Below, piece by piece: positions 7,582 to 17,153 of a stretch of 64,000 bases of DNA. The DNA lies in the NCBI GenBank assembly GCA_029260755.1, contig JAJDCQ010000189.1, forward strand, positions 53,817 to 117,816, given 5' to 3'. A program made the translations under genes and the position numbers. This DNA is from Planctomycetota bacterium. Lineage in GTDB: Bacteria; Planctomycetota; J058; JAJDCQ01. The first letter of the stretch is position 1. Each line of letters opens with the position of its first letter. A model generated the notes under the pieces. That model saw nothing but the letters and a program-made list of their open reading frames with translations, made no database searches and was not told the origin of the DNA.

Positions 7582-8651
7582 TGCGCTGCCGACCGTTCCG
7601 CTACCACGCGCCCCGCACCGTGGCCGAGGCGGCGAAGATCCTCCGCGGCGAGGGACCGGACGCGATGGTCCTCGCCGGCGGGACCGACGTCATCCCCAAC
7701 CTCAAGCGGAAGCAGTTCGCACCGCGGACCCTCGTCGCCCTGCGCCGCATCGGCGAGCTGCGAACCGCGAGCGACGACGGCCTCACCCTCGGCGCCGCGA
7801 CGACCCTCGACGCGATCGCCCGCCACGCGGCGCTCCCCGAGGCGCACCGCGCCGCCCGCATCGCCGCGTCGAAGGTCGCCACGCCCCAGATCCGCAACAG
7901 GGGCACGATCGGCGGCAACCTCTGCCTCGACACCCGCTGCACCTACTACGACCAGAGCGCCGAGTGGCGCCAGGCGATCGACTTCTGCAAGAAGGCGCCC
8001 GGCCCCCACGGCACGGCGATCGAGACGCCGGTCGAGCAGGGCATCTGCTGGGTCGCCCCGGGCAGCCCGCGCTGCTGGGCGGTCAGCTCGACCGACGCGG
8101 CCCCCGCGTTGATCGCGCTCGGCGCCGAGGTGACCCTCGTCTCGGCCGACGGCGAGCGGACGATCCCGCTCACCGACCTCTACGCCGACGACGGGATGGC
8201 CTTCCTCACCAAGAAGCGCGACGAGCTCCTCACCGCCGTCCGCCTCCCCGCGGCCGTCGAGGGCTGGCGGAGCACCTACTGGAAGCTCCGCCGCCGCGGC
8301 GCGTTCGACTTCCCGATCCTCGGCGTGGGGGCAGCGTTGAAGCTCGACGCCGGCGGGACGGTCGAGGCGGCCCGCGTCGTCCTCGGCGCGGTCGCGAGCC
8401 GCCCCCTGCCCGTCGACACGAGCGGCCTCGTCGGAGGGCCACTCTCCGACGAGGCGATCGATGCGTTCGCCGCCAAGGCGGCCGGACCGGCGAAGCCGCT
8501 CGACAACACCGACTTCACCCTCCACTGGCGCAAGCGCGTCGTCCGGGCGTGGGTCGCCGGCGCGCTCCGCGAGCTCCGAGGCGACGACTCCGAGGAGGCG
8601 AGCCTCCTCTCCCGAAGCGCCGCCCGGATCCCGGAGCCGCTCTCGGTCTAG
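7578..8651 (+). CDS. hcrB: 4-hydroxybenzoyl-CoA reductase-like, FAD/[4Fe-4S] (beta) subunit
   Basis: A 357-aa FAD-binding subunit. FAD motifs are AGGTD (33-37) and RGTIGGNLC (108-116). Immediately after comes an insertion with Cys121, Cys137, Cys157 and Cys166 (TRCTYYDQ ... AIDFCKK ... GICWVAPGSPRCWAV). In known 4-hydroxybenzoyl-CoA reductase, such a loop holds an extra [4Fe-4S] cluster, absent from ordinary xanthine dehydrogenases; this is the main reason for the family call. Spacing between the second and third Cys is 20 instead of about 8, an insert of about 12 residues. AAGGAGG lies 7 bases before the ATG, which overlaps the alpha-subunit stop (ATGA). It is the last gene of the operon. 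Confidence 0.86.
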   Translation: MMRCRPFRYHAPRTVAEAAKILRGEGPDAMVLAGGTDVIPNLKRKQFAPRTLVALRRIGELRTASDDGLTLGAATTLDAIARHAALPEAHRAARIAASKVATPQIRNRGTIGGNLCLDTRCTYYDQSAEWRQAIDFCKKAPGPHGTAIETPVEQGICWVAPGSPRCWAVSSTDAAPALIALGAEVTLVSADGERTIPLTDLYADDGMAFLTKKRDELLTAVRLPAAVEGWRSTYWKLRRRGAFDFPILGVGAALKLDAGGTVEAARVVLGAVASRPLPVDTSGLVGGPLSDEAIDAFAAKAAGPAKPLDNTDFTLHWRKRVVRAWVAGALRELRGDDSEEASLLSRSAARIPEPLSV

Positions 8652-8660
8652 CGCGCGCTC

Positions 8661-10588
8661 CTAGGGAACGCGGAGCTCGACGTCGGTCAGATCCGCGCCG
8701 GCCGTCACCTCCACCTCGACTGACGCGGCGACCCGATGGATCGCGCCGACGTCGCGAAGCTCGATGCGGTAGCGGCCGGGCCAGACCCACCCGAGGTGGA
8801 GCGGGACGGCCTCGCCGCCGGCTTCGTCGAGGTCGATCGACCGCACCGCCTCCTCATCGGATGGGCGCATCAGCCAGACCTTCCAGAGCGCCTTCGCCTT
8901 CGGCAGGTTCCGGATCGTCCCGGCGAGGAGCGACCGGCGTCGAGCGAGGATCCGGACCGGCGCCGCGCTTCCGCTCCCGGGGAGATCGACGGAGACCGAC
9001 CCCAACAGCGCCCCGCGCTCCGCGACGATGCGGCGGCGACCCGATCCCATGCTCGCCGAGAACCGCCCCCGCCCTTGAGCCCCTCGAGCAAGGCGCGGGC
9101 GATCGCTCGCTCGGAGTCCGCGTCCGCCGGCAACGGCGCGTGATGGAGCCGCTTCAGGAGCGCACCGCCCTCGTCGGCCACCAGGCCGAGCCGGCAGGAC
9201 GTCCGGAGATACGGCATGCCGAGGTGATCGACGAGCCGCAGCCGCGCCCGGCCCGGCTCACGATAGGCGAGCTCGAAGGCGCGTCCGTTGACCGGCGCCG
9301 TCACCCGATGCACCTCGGTGGCGCATCCGCGCGCCCCGACCGCGATGAGGTGCTCACCGGCCGGAAGCTCCAGGGAGAAGCGCCCGTCCTCGCCGACGCG
9401 GGTGGCGTCCTCGGGCACGTTCCAGCCGGCGAACAGGCGGCCGATCGCCGCGGCCGCGTCGTTGTCACGCGCCCACCCGGAGCGGTCCGCCAGATCCCGC
9501 ATGATCGGCTTGACCCACGCCGTGCGCGGCTCGGGCACGACGACGCGGCCCTCGATGCCGCGCGCGGGCGCGGCGCGGTCCGGGCCCCCGGCCGCCGCGC
9601 CGGCATCGTCATCGGACGGCGCCGCCGCGGCCCCACCAGCCGACTCGCCCCGATCGCCAGCGAGCTCGACTCCGCCGCCGGTCGACGCGCGGTCGACGAG
9701 GTCCGTCGACCCGTGCGACGGACCGCGTCCCGTCGGCGCCGTCGTCGACGGATCGCCGACCGAGAGGAGCGCGACCATCCCCGCGATCGCCATCGGAACG
9801 ATCAGGGCCAGCGCCAGGATCGATCCGGCCGCCGTCCCCCCGCGAGACGCCTCCCGCGCTCCGCCGCCGGCCGGAGCGCCGCCGTCCCCGGCAGGCCCCT
9901 CCGAGGCGAGCGTCGCGCTCGCCGCCGTGAGAACACTCGCGACCGACGGGGCGGCAGGCGCCTCGACGCCGACCCACGCCTCGGCGATCGCCGCTCCGAC
10001 GGCTCCGATCGAGCCGAGCGAGACGACCGGCTCGAGCGAGCGCTGGAGCTCCTCGAGACCGCGGCGGATCCGGGAGCTCACCGTCCCCTCGGGGATCTCG
10101 AGCACGTCGGCGACCTCGCGAAGCTCCATGCCCTCGAGGTAGCGGAGGGCGAGCGCGTGGCGATAGATCGGCTTGACCCGAGCGAGGTGCTCGCGGACGA
10201 GGGCCGCCTCCTCCTGGCTGGCGGCATCGGTCGCCGCGGACGTGGCGCCACCCTCCCGACGCGGCGCCTCTCGATCGACGGCGATCCCCTCGTGGAAGAC
10301 GCGCCGCCCGGCGCCGCGGCGATGGCGGGCGGCGAGTCGCTCGAGGATCCGGAAGAACCACGGCCGGAACGGGCGTCCCTCCTCGAAGCGGTCGATCGCG
10401 TTCACCGCCGCGACGAAGGCCTCCTGGGCGACGTCCTCGGCCGCGCCGGGATCCCCGCCGCACAGGGTCCGCGCGACGTGGTAGGCGCGGGTCCAGTAGA
10501 CATCGAGGAGCGCGGCGACCGCCTCCTCGTCGCGAGCCTTCAGGCCGGCGATCAGCTCCTGCTCGGTCATCTCCAGGCACATCGGCAT
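8661..10588 (-). CDS. ECF sigma factor fused to a membrane segment and extracytoplasmic domain, frameshifted
   Basis: The start at 10588 is preceded by GAGGAGG. Residues about 20-85 match sigma region 2 (AEDVAQEAFVAAVNAIDRFEE, then FRPWFFRILERLAARHRR). Residues about 135-185 match region 4 (RYLEGMELREVADVLEIPEGTVSSRIRRG). A single hydrophobic helix near residues 255-275 (ILALALIVPMAIAGMVALL) is followed by a low-complexity linker and a beta-rich domain resembling carboxypeptidase-regulatory/Ig-like folds. Membrane-tethered ECF sigma factors with such tails are known in planctomycetes. The frame breaks in a C-rich run at about 9064-9074. The correct C-terminus continues in another frame (GRFSASMGSGRRRIVAERG) to the stop at 8661, so one base has been gained or lost, by mutation or sequencing error. 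Confidence 0.78.
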
Positions 10589-10684
10589 GTCGAACCTCCT
10601 CGGGGTCAGCGACGTTCGACTCCGGTTGCCCGGACGATACGAATGCCATCCCGAAAAACTCTCGACTTCCTGATGTGCAGCCGG

Positions 10685-10708
10685 CCCCGGCCGCGTAACC
10701 GGCCGGGG
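10685..10708 (-). terminator. GC hairpin after the HEAT-repeat gene
   Basis: CCCCGGCCG (10685-10693) pairs perfectly with CGGCCGGGG (10700-10708) around a 6-base loop, 36 bases past the stop of the HEAT gene on the minus strand. There is no T-run, so it may only stabilise mRNA ends or aid Rho. Confidence 0.35.
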
Positions 10709-10743
10709 CGACTCGATCTACGAAGAAGACGACGGGCGAGAGC

Positions 10744-13700
10744 TCAGCGACCGGACGACTCGCGAGCCCGCGCGAGCGCCGACCGGGCGATCTCGCGGAG
10801 CTCCTCGACGACGTCGGTCTCCTCGACGGCGGCGAGGGCGGCCCGCGAGACGTCGCTCGGCGCGGCGAGATGCGCCCGGGCGAGCGCCTCGACGGCGGCC
10901 CGCCGCCGCGCCGCATCCGGCTCGGCCGGGATGAGGCGGGCGACGGCGCCGACGACGGCGGCGTCCTCGGGGCGCTGGAGGAGGGCGAGGACGAGCGCCC
11001 GCTGGGCCGTCCCGCGGACGCCGTCTCCGAGCGCCGTGCGTGCCGGGAGCTCCAGCAGCTCGGTGGCGATCGGGCTCTCTCCGGCGATCAGGATGCCGCC
11101 GAGCCTGTCGATCGCGTCCGGCCCGAGCGGCGAGAGCTGCATCTCGGCGATCTTCCGGAGGACCTCGACCGACTCGACGTAGTCCTCACGGCGCCTTCCG
11201 GTCCAGGCGCCCGCCCCGCGCTTGGAGCTCGCGTGCACCTCGATCATGAGGTTCCCGGCGGAGCTCGGTCGAAGGAGCAGGTTGCCATCGGCACCGAGCG
11301 TCAGCCTCGCGACCTCTCGATCGTCCGACTCGATCGGGAGCGCTCCGTCGGCGCGGTCGATCGTGACGCCAGCGTCCCGGAACACGAGCGCGCCCCTCCC
11401 GAGCCGACCGATCAGCTCGGCATCGTAGGCGTCGTCGCCCGAACCTGCCGAGAGCGCGAGGTATCCGATCGGGACCGGGTCGCCCTGCGCTGCGAGGAAC
11501 CACTCCCCGATCCACCGGTCGTTCGCGTCGAGCTTCAGGACGTCGCCGTCGCCATCTCGGAGCTCGGCGTGGAAGGTCCGCGTCTGCATCCAGACGCCCC
11601 TGCCGATCGTCTCGGCGCCGTCGACCGGCGCGCGGCGCACCTCGACGCGCCCGAGGGCTAGCTGACGAGCCGGCCGGGTCGCGATCCGGAGCGGAGCGTC
11701 ACGGGTCAGACGCTCGATGGCGGGCGCGGCCCAGCCGCCCTCGGCGCGCCAGAGCGAGACGGCCACCTCGGCCCACGCGTCGGCGTCCCCCTCGCCCGCG
11801 CGGATCAGCTCGAGGCGGAAGGCCGGCGGGAGGGTGACCTCGATCGGGCTCGAGACCTTCTCCTGATCCGCCGCCGCCAGGACGGGCCCCCAGCTCCGGA
11901 CCTGGGGATGGTCCGGATCGACCAGCGCGAACGAGCGGACCCGATAGGCGTAGCGCCGGCCGGCCCGCGCACTCCGGTCGACGAGCGCGAGCTCCGACGT
12001 CGTCCCGATCCGCTCCCAAGCCTGATCCGGATCGAGCGTCCCGTCCGACCGCAGGGCGCGCCGCTCGACGTCGAAGCGCGCCGTGATGACGAAGCGATCC
12101 TGCGCCGAGGTGGTCCAGGCGAGGCGGACCTCGCCGGGCGAGGGCGTCTCGGCCGGGACCAGCGTCACCGGGCGGTGATGCGGCGCGATCGGCCGGTCGG
12201 GGCGGTCCGGGTCGAGGTCGGGCGGAATCGCCTCGCCGGCCACGAGCGCCCGGGCGAGGCGCCGCGCCGCGCGGAAGGCGATCGCGAGGTTGGGGTCGAC
12301 CCGATCCATCGGGGCGATCAAGGGCTCGAGGAGCCCGACGGCGCCCGCGGGATCGAGCTTGGCCAGGCGCCCCGCCGCCGCGCGGCGGACCGAGCTCGCG
12401 CGACCCTCCACCACGACGGAGGTGAGCGCCTGGCGCGTCCGCTCGAGCATCTCGCCACGAACGGGCGCGTCCGGCGGGAGCCGCGCGATCACCGCCCCGA
12501 GCCCGTCGATGCACGCGACCTGGACCGCATCGTCGGCGTCGTGGGCGAGCGCGCGCAGGAGCGGATCGAGCGCGTCCTCGGGCGCGATCCGCCCGGCCAG
12601 GCGACGGAGGATCGTCGCCCGGACGCTCGCGAGCTCGGAGCCTCCGCCAGCGCGAGGACGACCCGATGCGCCTCGGGGCCGAGCGCCTCGATCGCGCGGA
12701 CCGCGAGCGCCTCCCGATCCTCGGGGAGCCGAGGATCGGGCTCGGCGCCGACGGCGCCACCCCGCAGGAACCGGACCAGCGCGGGCAGCGCCGCGTCCCC
12801 GACGCCTCGGAGCCGCCTCAGGATCGATCCCTCCGACGCGCGAGGATCGCCGAGCGCGGCCTCGACCGCCGACCGTGCGGAGGCGTCGACCTCGGTCGAG
12901 GCGACGCGCTCGAGGAGGAGCCTCGCCGAGTCGGCGGGTCCCGGAGGCGCGACGCCGGGCGTGCCTCCGTCGACGGCCGCCGCGATGCGCGCCAGCTCGC
13001 GCGCGACGACCGCACGGACCTCGGCGTCGACGTCGTCCCGGGCCGCCGCGAGCGCGTCGCGCGCCACCATGGCCGCGCCGGGACGGGCGACCGAGGGGAT
13101 CAGGACGAGCGCCTCGCGAAGTCGACCGGCCGCCGCTGCCCGCACCTCGGGCTCCTCGTCGCGGAGCCGCTCGGTCAGCACCTGCACGACCAGGGCTCCC
13201 CCGATGACAACCGGCAGCGGCCGCCGCTCGACGAGGAGCTCGACCGCCGCGAGGCGCATCGCGGGGACCTTCGAGCGGCGGGCGACCTCGACCAGCTCGG
13301 CATCCGAGCCCTCGATCCGGCTGATCGCCTGGAGGATCAGGCGAGGGCGGTCGCCGTCGAGGACGAGGCGGCCGAGGTCGGTGTCGCGGTCGATCGGCAC
13401 GGCCTCGGTGCGGACCGGCTGACGAGTGTGGACCTGCGTCGAGAAGATCGCCGCCGTCCAGTAGCCCTTCGGAACGCCGGCCCCCTCCGGCCAGCCGCGG
13501 AACGCGAGGAAGCGAAGCGTCGGGAGGCCCGCCGCGCCTTCGTGGACCATGAGGTGGAGGGCGTGCTCGGGGAGCAGCCCCGCCCGATCGACGAAGACGA
13601 GCGGGGCGATCACCTCGAAGCTCGGAGGCGGCGCCGCCGAGCCCGCCACGGGCGTCGCCGCGGTCGTCGGACCCGACGGCGGCGTCGTCGCGGCTCGGTC

Positions 13701-13982
13701 CCCCGCGCCCGCGGGCGCCGCCGCGCTCGCCCGCTCGAAGACGATCTTCGCCACGTCCTCGGCGGGGATCGTCACGATCTGCCCGCCGATCCGGACCCGG
13801 TAGACGCGCCCCTCGAACCCGACGAGCTTGCCCTGGAGCCGGCTGTCGTCCGAGAGGACGATCGTGACCCCGGTGTCGTTCGCGCCCGGCCCGGCGAGCG
13901 CCGCGACCGCGGCCAGGCCACCGAGCGCGACGGCGAGCGCCACTCCCGCGAGCCGACCGATTTCCCGTCTCGTGCTACGCAT
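10744..13982 (-). CDS. Secreted HEAT-repeat protein with N-terminal small beta-barrel module, frameshifted
   Basis: Read from ATG 13982: a signal peptide or anchor (IGRLAGVALAVALGGLAAVAALAG), then a short beta module (SRLQGKLVGFEGRVYRVRIG, then TIPAEDVAKIVFE), a Pro/Ala linker, and many HEAT-like helical repeats. A fibronectin-like stretch (PGEVRLAWTTSAQDRF ... RRYAYRVRSFAL) and a beta-rich region follow. HEAT-like repeats recur at the C-terminus. The reading frame shifts at about 12630-12650: upstream reads EAHRVVLALAE, and the good frame resumes as SELASVRATILRRLAGRI. Together the halves give about 1,080 residues. Likely a periplasmic scaffold; the role is unknown. The neighbouring kinase ends in a similar beta module. 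Confidence 0.7.
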
Positions 13983-14150
13983 CGCGATCTCCGCTCCCGT
14001 GACTTCCCGAGGCGACGATTCGCCCCGGACGGCCACGAAAGGCAAATGGAGATCCAAGCCGTAACGTCGCGTCGGCTCGCGACGACCGTCGCCGATGACC
14101 ACGGCGGCGGCCGTCGCGATCGGCGACGGTGTTCCGATCGGCGACGCTCA

Positions 14151-15386
14151 TCACCCGCCCCCCGTTCCGGCGAGCGGGTGCCGGAGCTCGACGGCGCGGT
14201 CGAGCCGGACCGATCGCACCTCGCCGTCGGGGAGACGGACCCGCGCGATGCCATCCGCGATCCCGATGAGCGCGCCCGCCACGACCTCTCCGCCGTCGAG
14301 CTCGATCTCGACCGGAGGCGGCATCTCGGATGGGGTCGCCGGGCCAGTCCCCCGGAACGTCAGGGCGAAGATCCCGATCATCGGGATCGCGACGACGGTC
14401 ACGAGCGGGCCGAGGAGACCGGCGCGTCGTGGCCGCCCCGGGGCGGGCGTCGGCGGACGCTCGACGGTCGGCAGCGGTTGTTCCGCGGGAGGTTCGGTGA
14501 GGCGGCGCCGCACCTCGGTCTCCGCGGCCGCCTCGTCCTCGGGGAGGTCCGCCTCGATCCGACCGAGCGCGGCGCCCATCGCCTCGGCGTCCGCGAAGCG
14601 ATCGGCGGGCGCCTTCGCGAGCGCCCGTCTCACCCACTCCGAGAGCTCCGCGGAGACGCCGGCGACGAGCGAGCCGAGCTCGGGCGGGGCGTCCTCGATG
14701 TGCTGTCGGAGCAGCGCGAGCGCATCGCCACCCCGGAAGGGCGAACGCCCGGCGAGCGCCCAGAACGCGAGGCCGCCGACGGCGTAGAGGTCCGCCGCGG
14801 GCCCGACGTCGACCTCGCCGCGCGCCTGCTCGGGCGCCATGAACGCCGGCGTTCCGAGGACGTCGCCGGCGCGGGTCGGCCCGGTCGCCGTCGCATCGAG
14901 CAGCCTCACCAGGCCGAGGTCGGTGATGCGCGCGCGTCCGTCGCGATCGACGAGCACGTTCGAGGGCTTGAGATCGCGATGGACCATCCCGGCGGCGTGG
15001 GCGGCCGCGAGCCCGTCGAGGACATCGCCGAGCACCCGCGTCGCCGCGCGCGGGGGCAGCGGCCCCCGCTCGCGGACGAGCTCGGCGAGGCTCCGGCCCG
15101 GCACGTACTCGATCGGGAGGAAGAGCCGCCCCTCGTGCTCGCCCGGCGCGTCGACCGCCGCGACCACCCGCGGGTGCCGCAGCCGCGAGAGCGCGTCGAC
15201 CTCGCGCCGAAAGCGCGCGAGGGCATCGGAGTGCTCGGCCACGGGACCCGTGAGCACCTTGAGGGCGACCCGCCGCGCCGGTCGGTCGCCGTCGCCCGCC
15301 TCGTCCTCGGCGAGCCAGACCGTCCCCGTCGCCCCGCGGCCGAGCAGCCCGAGGATCACGAACCCGCCGACGCGCTCGCCGATCAC
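14151..15386 (-). CDS. Ser/Thr protein kinase, single membrane helix, C-terminal beta module
   Basis: A 411-aa Hanks-type kinase starting with GTG at 15386. The Gly loop is GRGATGTV (16-23), the lysine is VALK at Lys43, and the catalytic loop is HRDLKPSN. The metal-binding DFG is changed to DLG (ITDLGLVRL), still with the Asp. The activation-loop end is GTPAFMAPEQ. After a Pro-rich linker there is one membrane helix (LLGPLVTVVAIPMIGIFAL). Last comes a roughly 50-residue beta module (IELDGGEVVAGALIGIADGIARVRL) similar to one in the adjacent HEAT protein. Its GTG overlaps the stop of the FHA/sigma-54 activator gene, so the two are coupled and the kinase may phosphorylate or be read by that FHA protein (inference). 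Confidence 0.9.
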   Translation of the reverse strand: MIGERVGGFVILGLLGRGATGTVWLAEDEAGDGDRPARRVALKVLTGPVAEHSDALARFRREVDALSRLRHPRVVAAVDAPGEHEGRLFLPIEYVPGRSLAELVRERGPLPPRAATRVLGDVLDGLAAAHAAGMVHRDLKPSNVLVDRDGRARITDLGLVRLLDATATGPTRAGDVLGTPAFMAPEQARGEVDVGPAADLYAVGGLAFWALAGRSPFRGGDALALLRQHIEDAPPELGSLVAGVSAELSEWVRRALAKAPADRFADAEAMGAALGRIEADLPEDEAAAETEVRRRLTEPPAEQPLPTVERPPTPAPGRPRRAGLLGPLVTVVAIPMIGIFALTFRGTGPATPSEMPPPVEIELDGGEVVAGALIGIADGIARVRLPDGEVRSVRLDRAVELRHPLAGTGGG

Positions 15387-16840
15387 GACGCGCCCTCGGC
15401 GGCGGCGCGGCGCGCCTCGCCCTCGAGCTCGTGTCGACCGATCTTCTTGTAGAGGGTCGCCCGGTCGATCCCGAGGAGGCGCGCGGCGGCCGCCTTGTTG
15501 CCGCGCGCGGCGGCGAGCGCCCGGACGATCTCGCGACGCTCGAGCTCCCGGAGCGGGACGATCTCCTCGGGCGGTGGGGGGTCATCGTCGCCGTTCGCCG
15601 CCGGGGCCGATGGCGCCCGGTCGCCGGCCGCGCGCCGGACGTCGTCCGGCAGGTCGGCCGCCCGCACCGCGTCACCGCGGCAGAAGATCAGGACGCGCTC
15701 GATCACGTTCCGGAGCTCGCGCACGTTGCCCGGGAAGGGATGCCGCGCCAGCACCTCGATCGCGTCCTCGGCGAACCCCCGAACCGGCGTCGGAACGTGC
15801 GCGGCCAGCCGCTCGCGGAGGTGCTCCACCAGGAGGAGGAGGTCCTCGCCCCGCTCGCGGAGCGGCGGGACGGCCAGCTCGACCACCTTGATCCGGTGAT
15901 AGAGGTCCTCGCGGAGCGTGCCCGCGTCGACGGCGGCGGCGAGGTCGCGGTTCGTCGCCGCCACCAGACGAAAGTCGCTCGCCAGCGGCTCGACGCCGCC
16001 GAGCCGCTCGAACCGCCGCTCCTCGAGAACGCGGAGGAGCTTCGGTTGAGTCTCGGGCGGAAGCTCGCCGACCTCGTCGAGGAACAGCGTCCCGCCGTCG
16101 GCCTGCTCGATCCGTCCAGTCCGCCGCGCGTTCGCCCCGGTGAACGCGCCCCGCTCGTGACCGAACAGCTCGCTCTCGAGGAGCGTCCCGCCGAGGGCGG
16201 CGCAGTTCACCGCGACGAACTGCCCCCGGCGCCGGCCGCTGCGCAGGTGCAGGGCGCGCGCGAGCCCCTCCTTCCCGGTGCCGGTCTCGCCGGTGATCAG
16301 GACCGACGTGGGCAACGGCGCGCACCGCGCGACCGCGTCGAGGAGGACGCGCCAGGGCTCGCTCTCCCCGACGAGGTCGGGGACGGCGACCGCGCGAGCC
16401 GAGGCCGCGCTCACCGGCGCGCGCGTGGCCGAGCCCGACGCGGCGCCGGATGGCGGGGAGCCGAGCGCGACCGCTGCCGCGCCGACAGCCGCGCCGACAG
16501 TGCTCGCCCCGCCCGGCCCGAGCGGCGCGCCGACCTCACCGGGCTCGGTCAGGACGAGCACCGTCTCGCCGAGCCGCACCTCGTCGCCGGCTTCGAGCCG
16601 GATCAACGCGCCGTCGGGACACGGGAGCCCGTTGACGAGCGTCCCGTTCCGACTGCCGAGGTCGCGCACGCGGACGCCGTCGCGATCGGCGACGACCTCC
16701 GCGTGCCGCCGCGAGACCCCCGCATCCGGCAGCGGGATCGCGACCGCGGCATCGCGACCGATCGCGAGCAGCTCCCCGTCGGCGCCGAGCGGAAAGACCG
16801 CCCCACGCCCCGGGCCCTCGACGGTGACGAGAAAGCCCAT
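15383..16840 (-). CDS. FHA-domain sigma-54-dependent transcriptional activator
   Basis: A 485-aa regulator. Residues 1-100 form an FHA phosphothreonine-binding domain (IGRD, SRRHAEV, DLGSRNGTLVNG). Residues about 155-385 form the AAA+ domain: Walker A GETGTGKE, the sigma-54 contact loop GAFTGA, Walker B GGTLFLDEVGEL and the arginine-finger region. The C-terminus is a Fis-type helix-turn-helix (AAARLLGIDRATLYKKIG). It should bind enhancers and drive sigma-54 promoters when its FHA domain meets a phosphoprotein. It overlaps by four bases with a Ser/Thr kinase, an apt partner. No Shine-Dalgarno is visible. TATCCT lies at 16856-16851 on the minus strand, so the message may be nearly leaderless. 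Confidence 0.92.
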   Translation of the reverse strand: MGFLVTVEGPGRGAVFPLGADGELLAIGRDAAVAIPLPDAGVSRRHAEVVADRDGVRVRDLGSRNGTLVNGLPCPDGALIRLEAGDEVRLGETVLVLTEPGEVGAPLGPGGASTVGAAVGAAAVALGSPPSGAASGSATRAPVSAASARAVAVPDLVGESEPWRVLLDAVARCAPLPTSVLITGETGTGKEGLARALHLRSGRRRGQFVAVNCAALGGTLLESELFGHERGAFTGANARRTGRIEQADGGTLFLDEVGELPPETQPKLLRVLEERRFERLGGVEPLASDFRLVAATNRDLAAAVDAGTLREDLYHRIKVVELAVPPLRERGEDLLLLVEHLRERLAAHVPTPVRGFAEDAIEVLARHPFPGNVRELRNVIERVLIFCRGDAVRAADLPDDVRRAAGDRAPSAPAANGDDDPPPPEEIVPLRELERREIVRALAAARGNKAAAARLLGIDRATLYKKIGRHELEGEARRAAAEGAS

Positions 16841-17153
16841 GAGGCTGACAAGGATAGGGTCAGCCGCCCAGGCTGGCCAGGATCGCGTCGGCGCTCACGA
16901 GCCTCCGACGATGACTCGCTCCATGTCGCCTCCGTCGAGCTCGGATCCCCGACGATGGCAGCGAGGCCGCCGGTCGTCGAGGCGTGCCCTTCGTGACCGA
17001 TGTCGGCGTTCGGCGACAGCCCGGCGGCCCGACTCGACGGGGTCGCCACGCCCGCGATCTCGCGAAAGGGCAGTACCTTCGGCGACCTTCGGCGTTTCTG
17101 GAGAGCCCGGCGCGTCGTTTGCGCCCGGGCTCCCGCGCGAGAGAGGAGGACCG
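16841..17153. other. Divergent intergenic region, 313 bases
   Basis: This lies between the FHA activator (minus) and the secreted hydrolase (plus), so it should hold both promoters. A TATCCT box on the minus strand at 16856-16851 may serve the activator. GAGAGGAGGA at 17141-17150 is a strong ribosome binding site for the hydrolase. No sigma-54 GG-N10-GC element was identified with confidence, and no small gene is supported. Confidence 0.5.

Noticed and set aside
9064..9074. Programmed frameshift in the sigma factor gene
   Set aside because: There is no slippery heptamer with a downstream structure at the right spacing that I can defend; a homopolymer-type indel is more likely.
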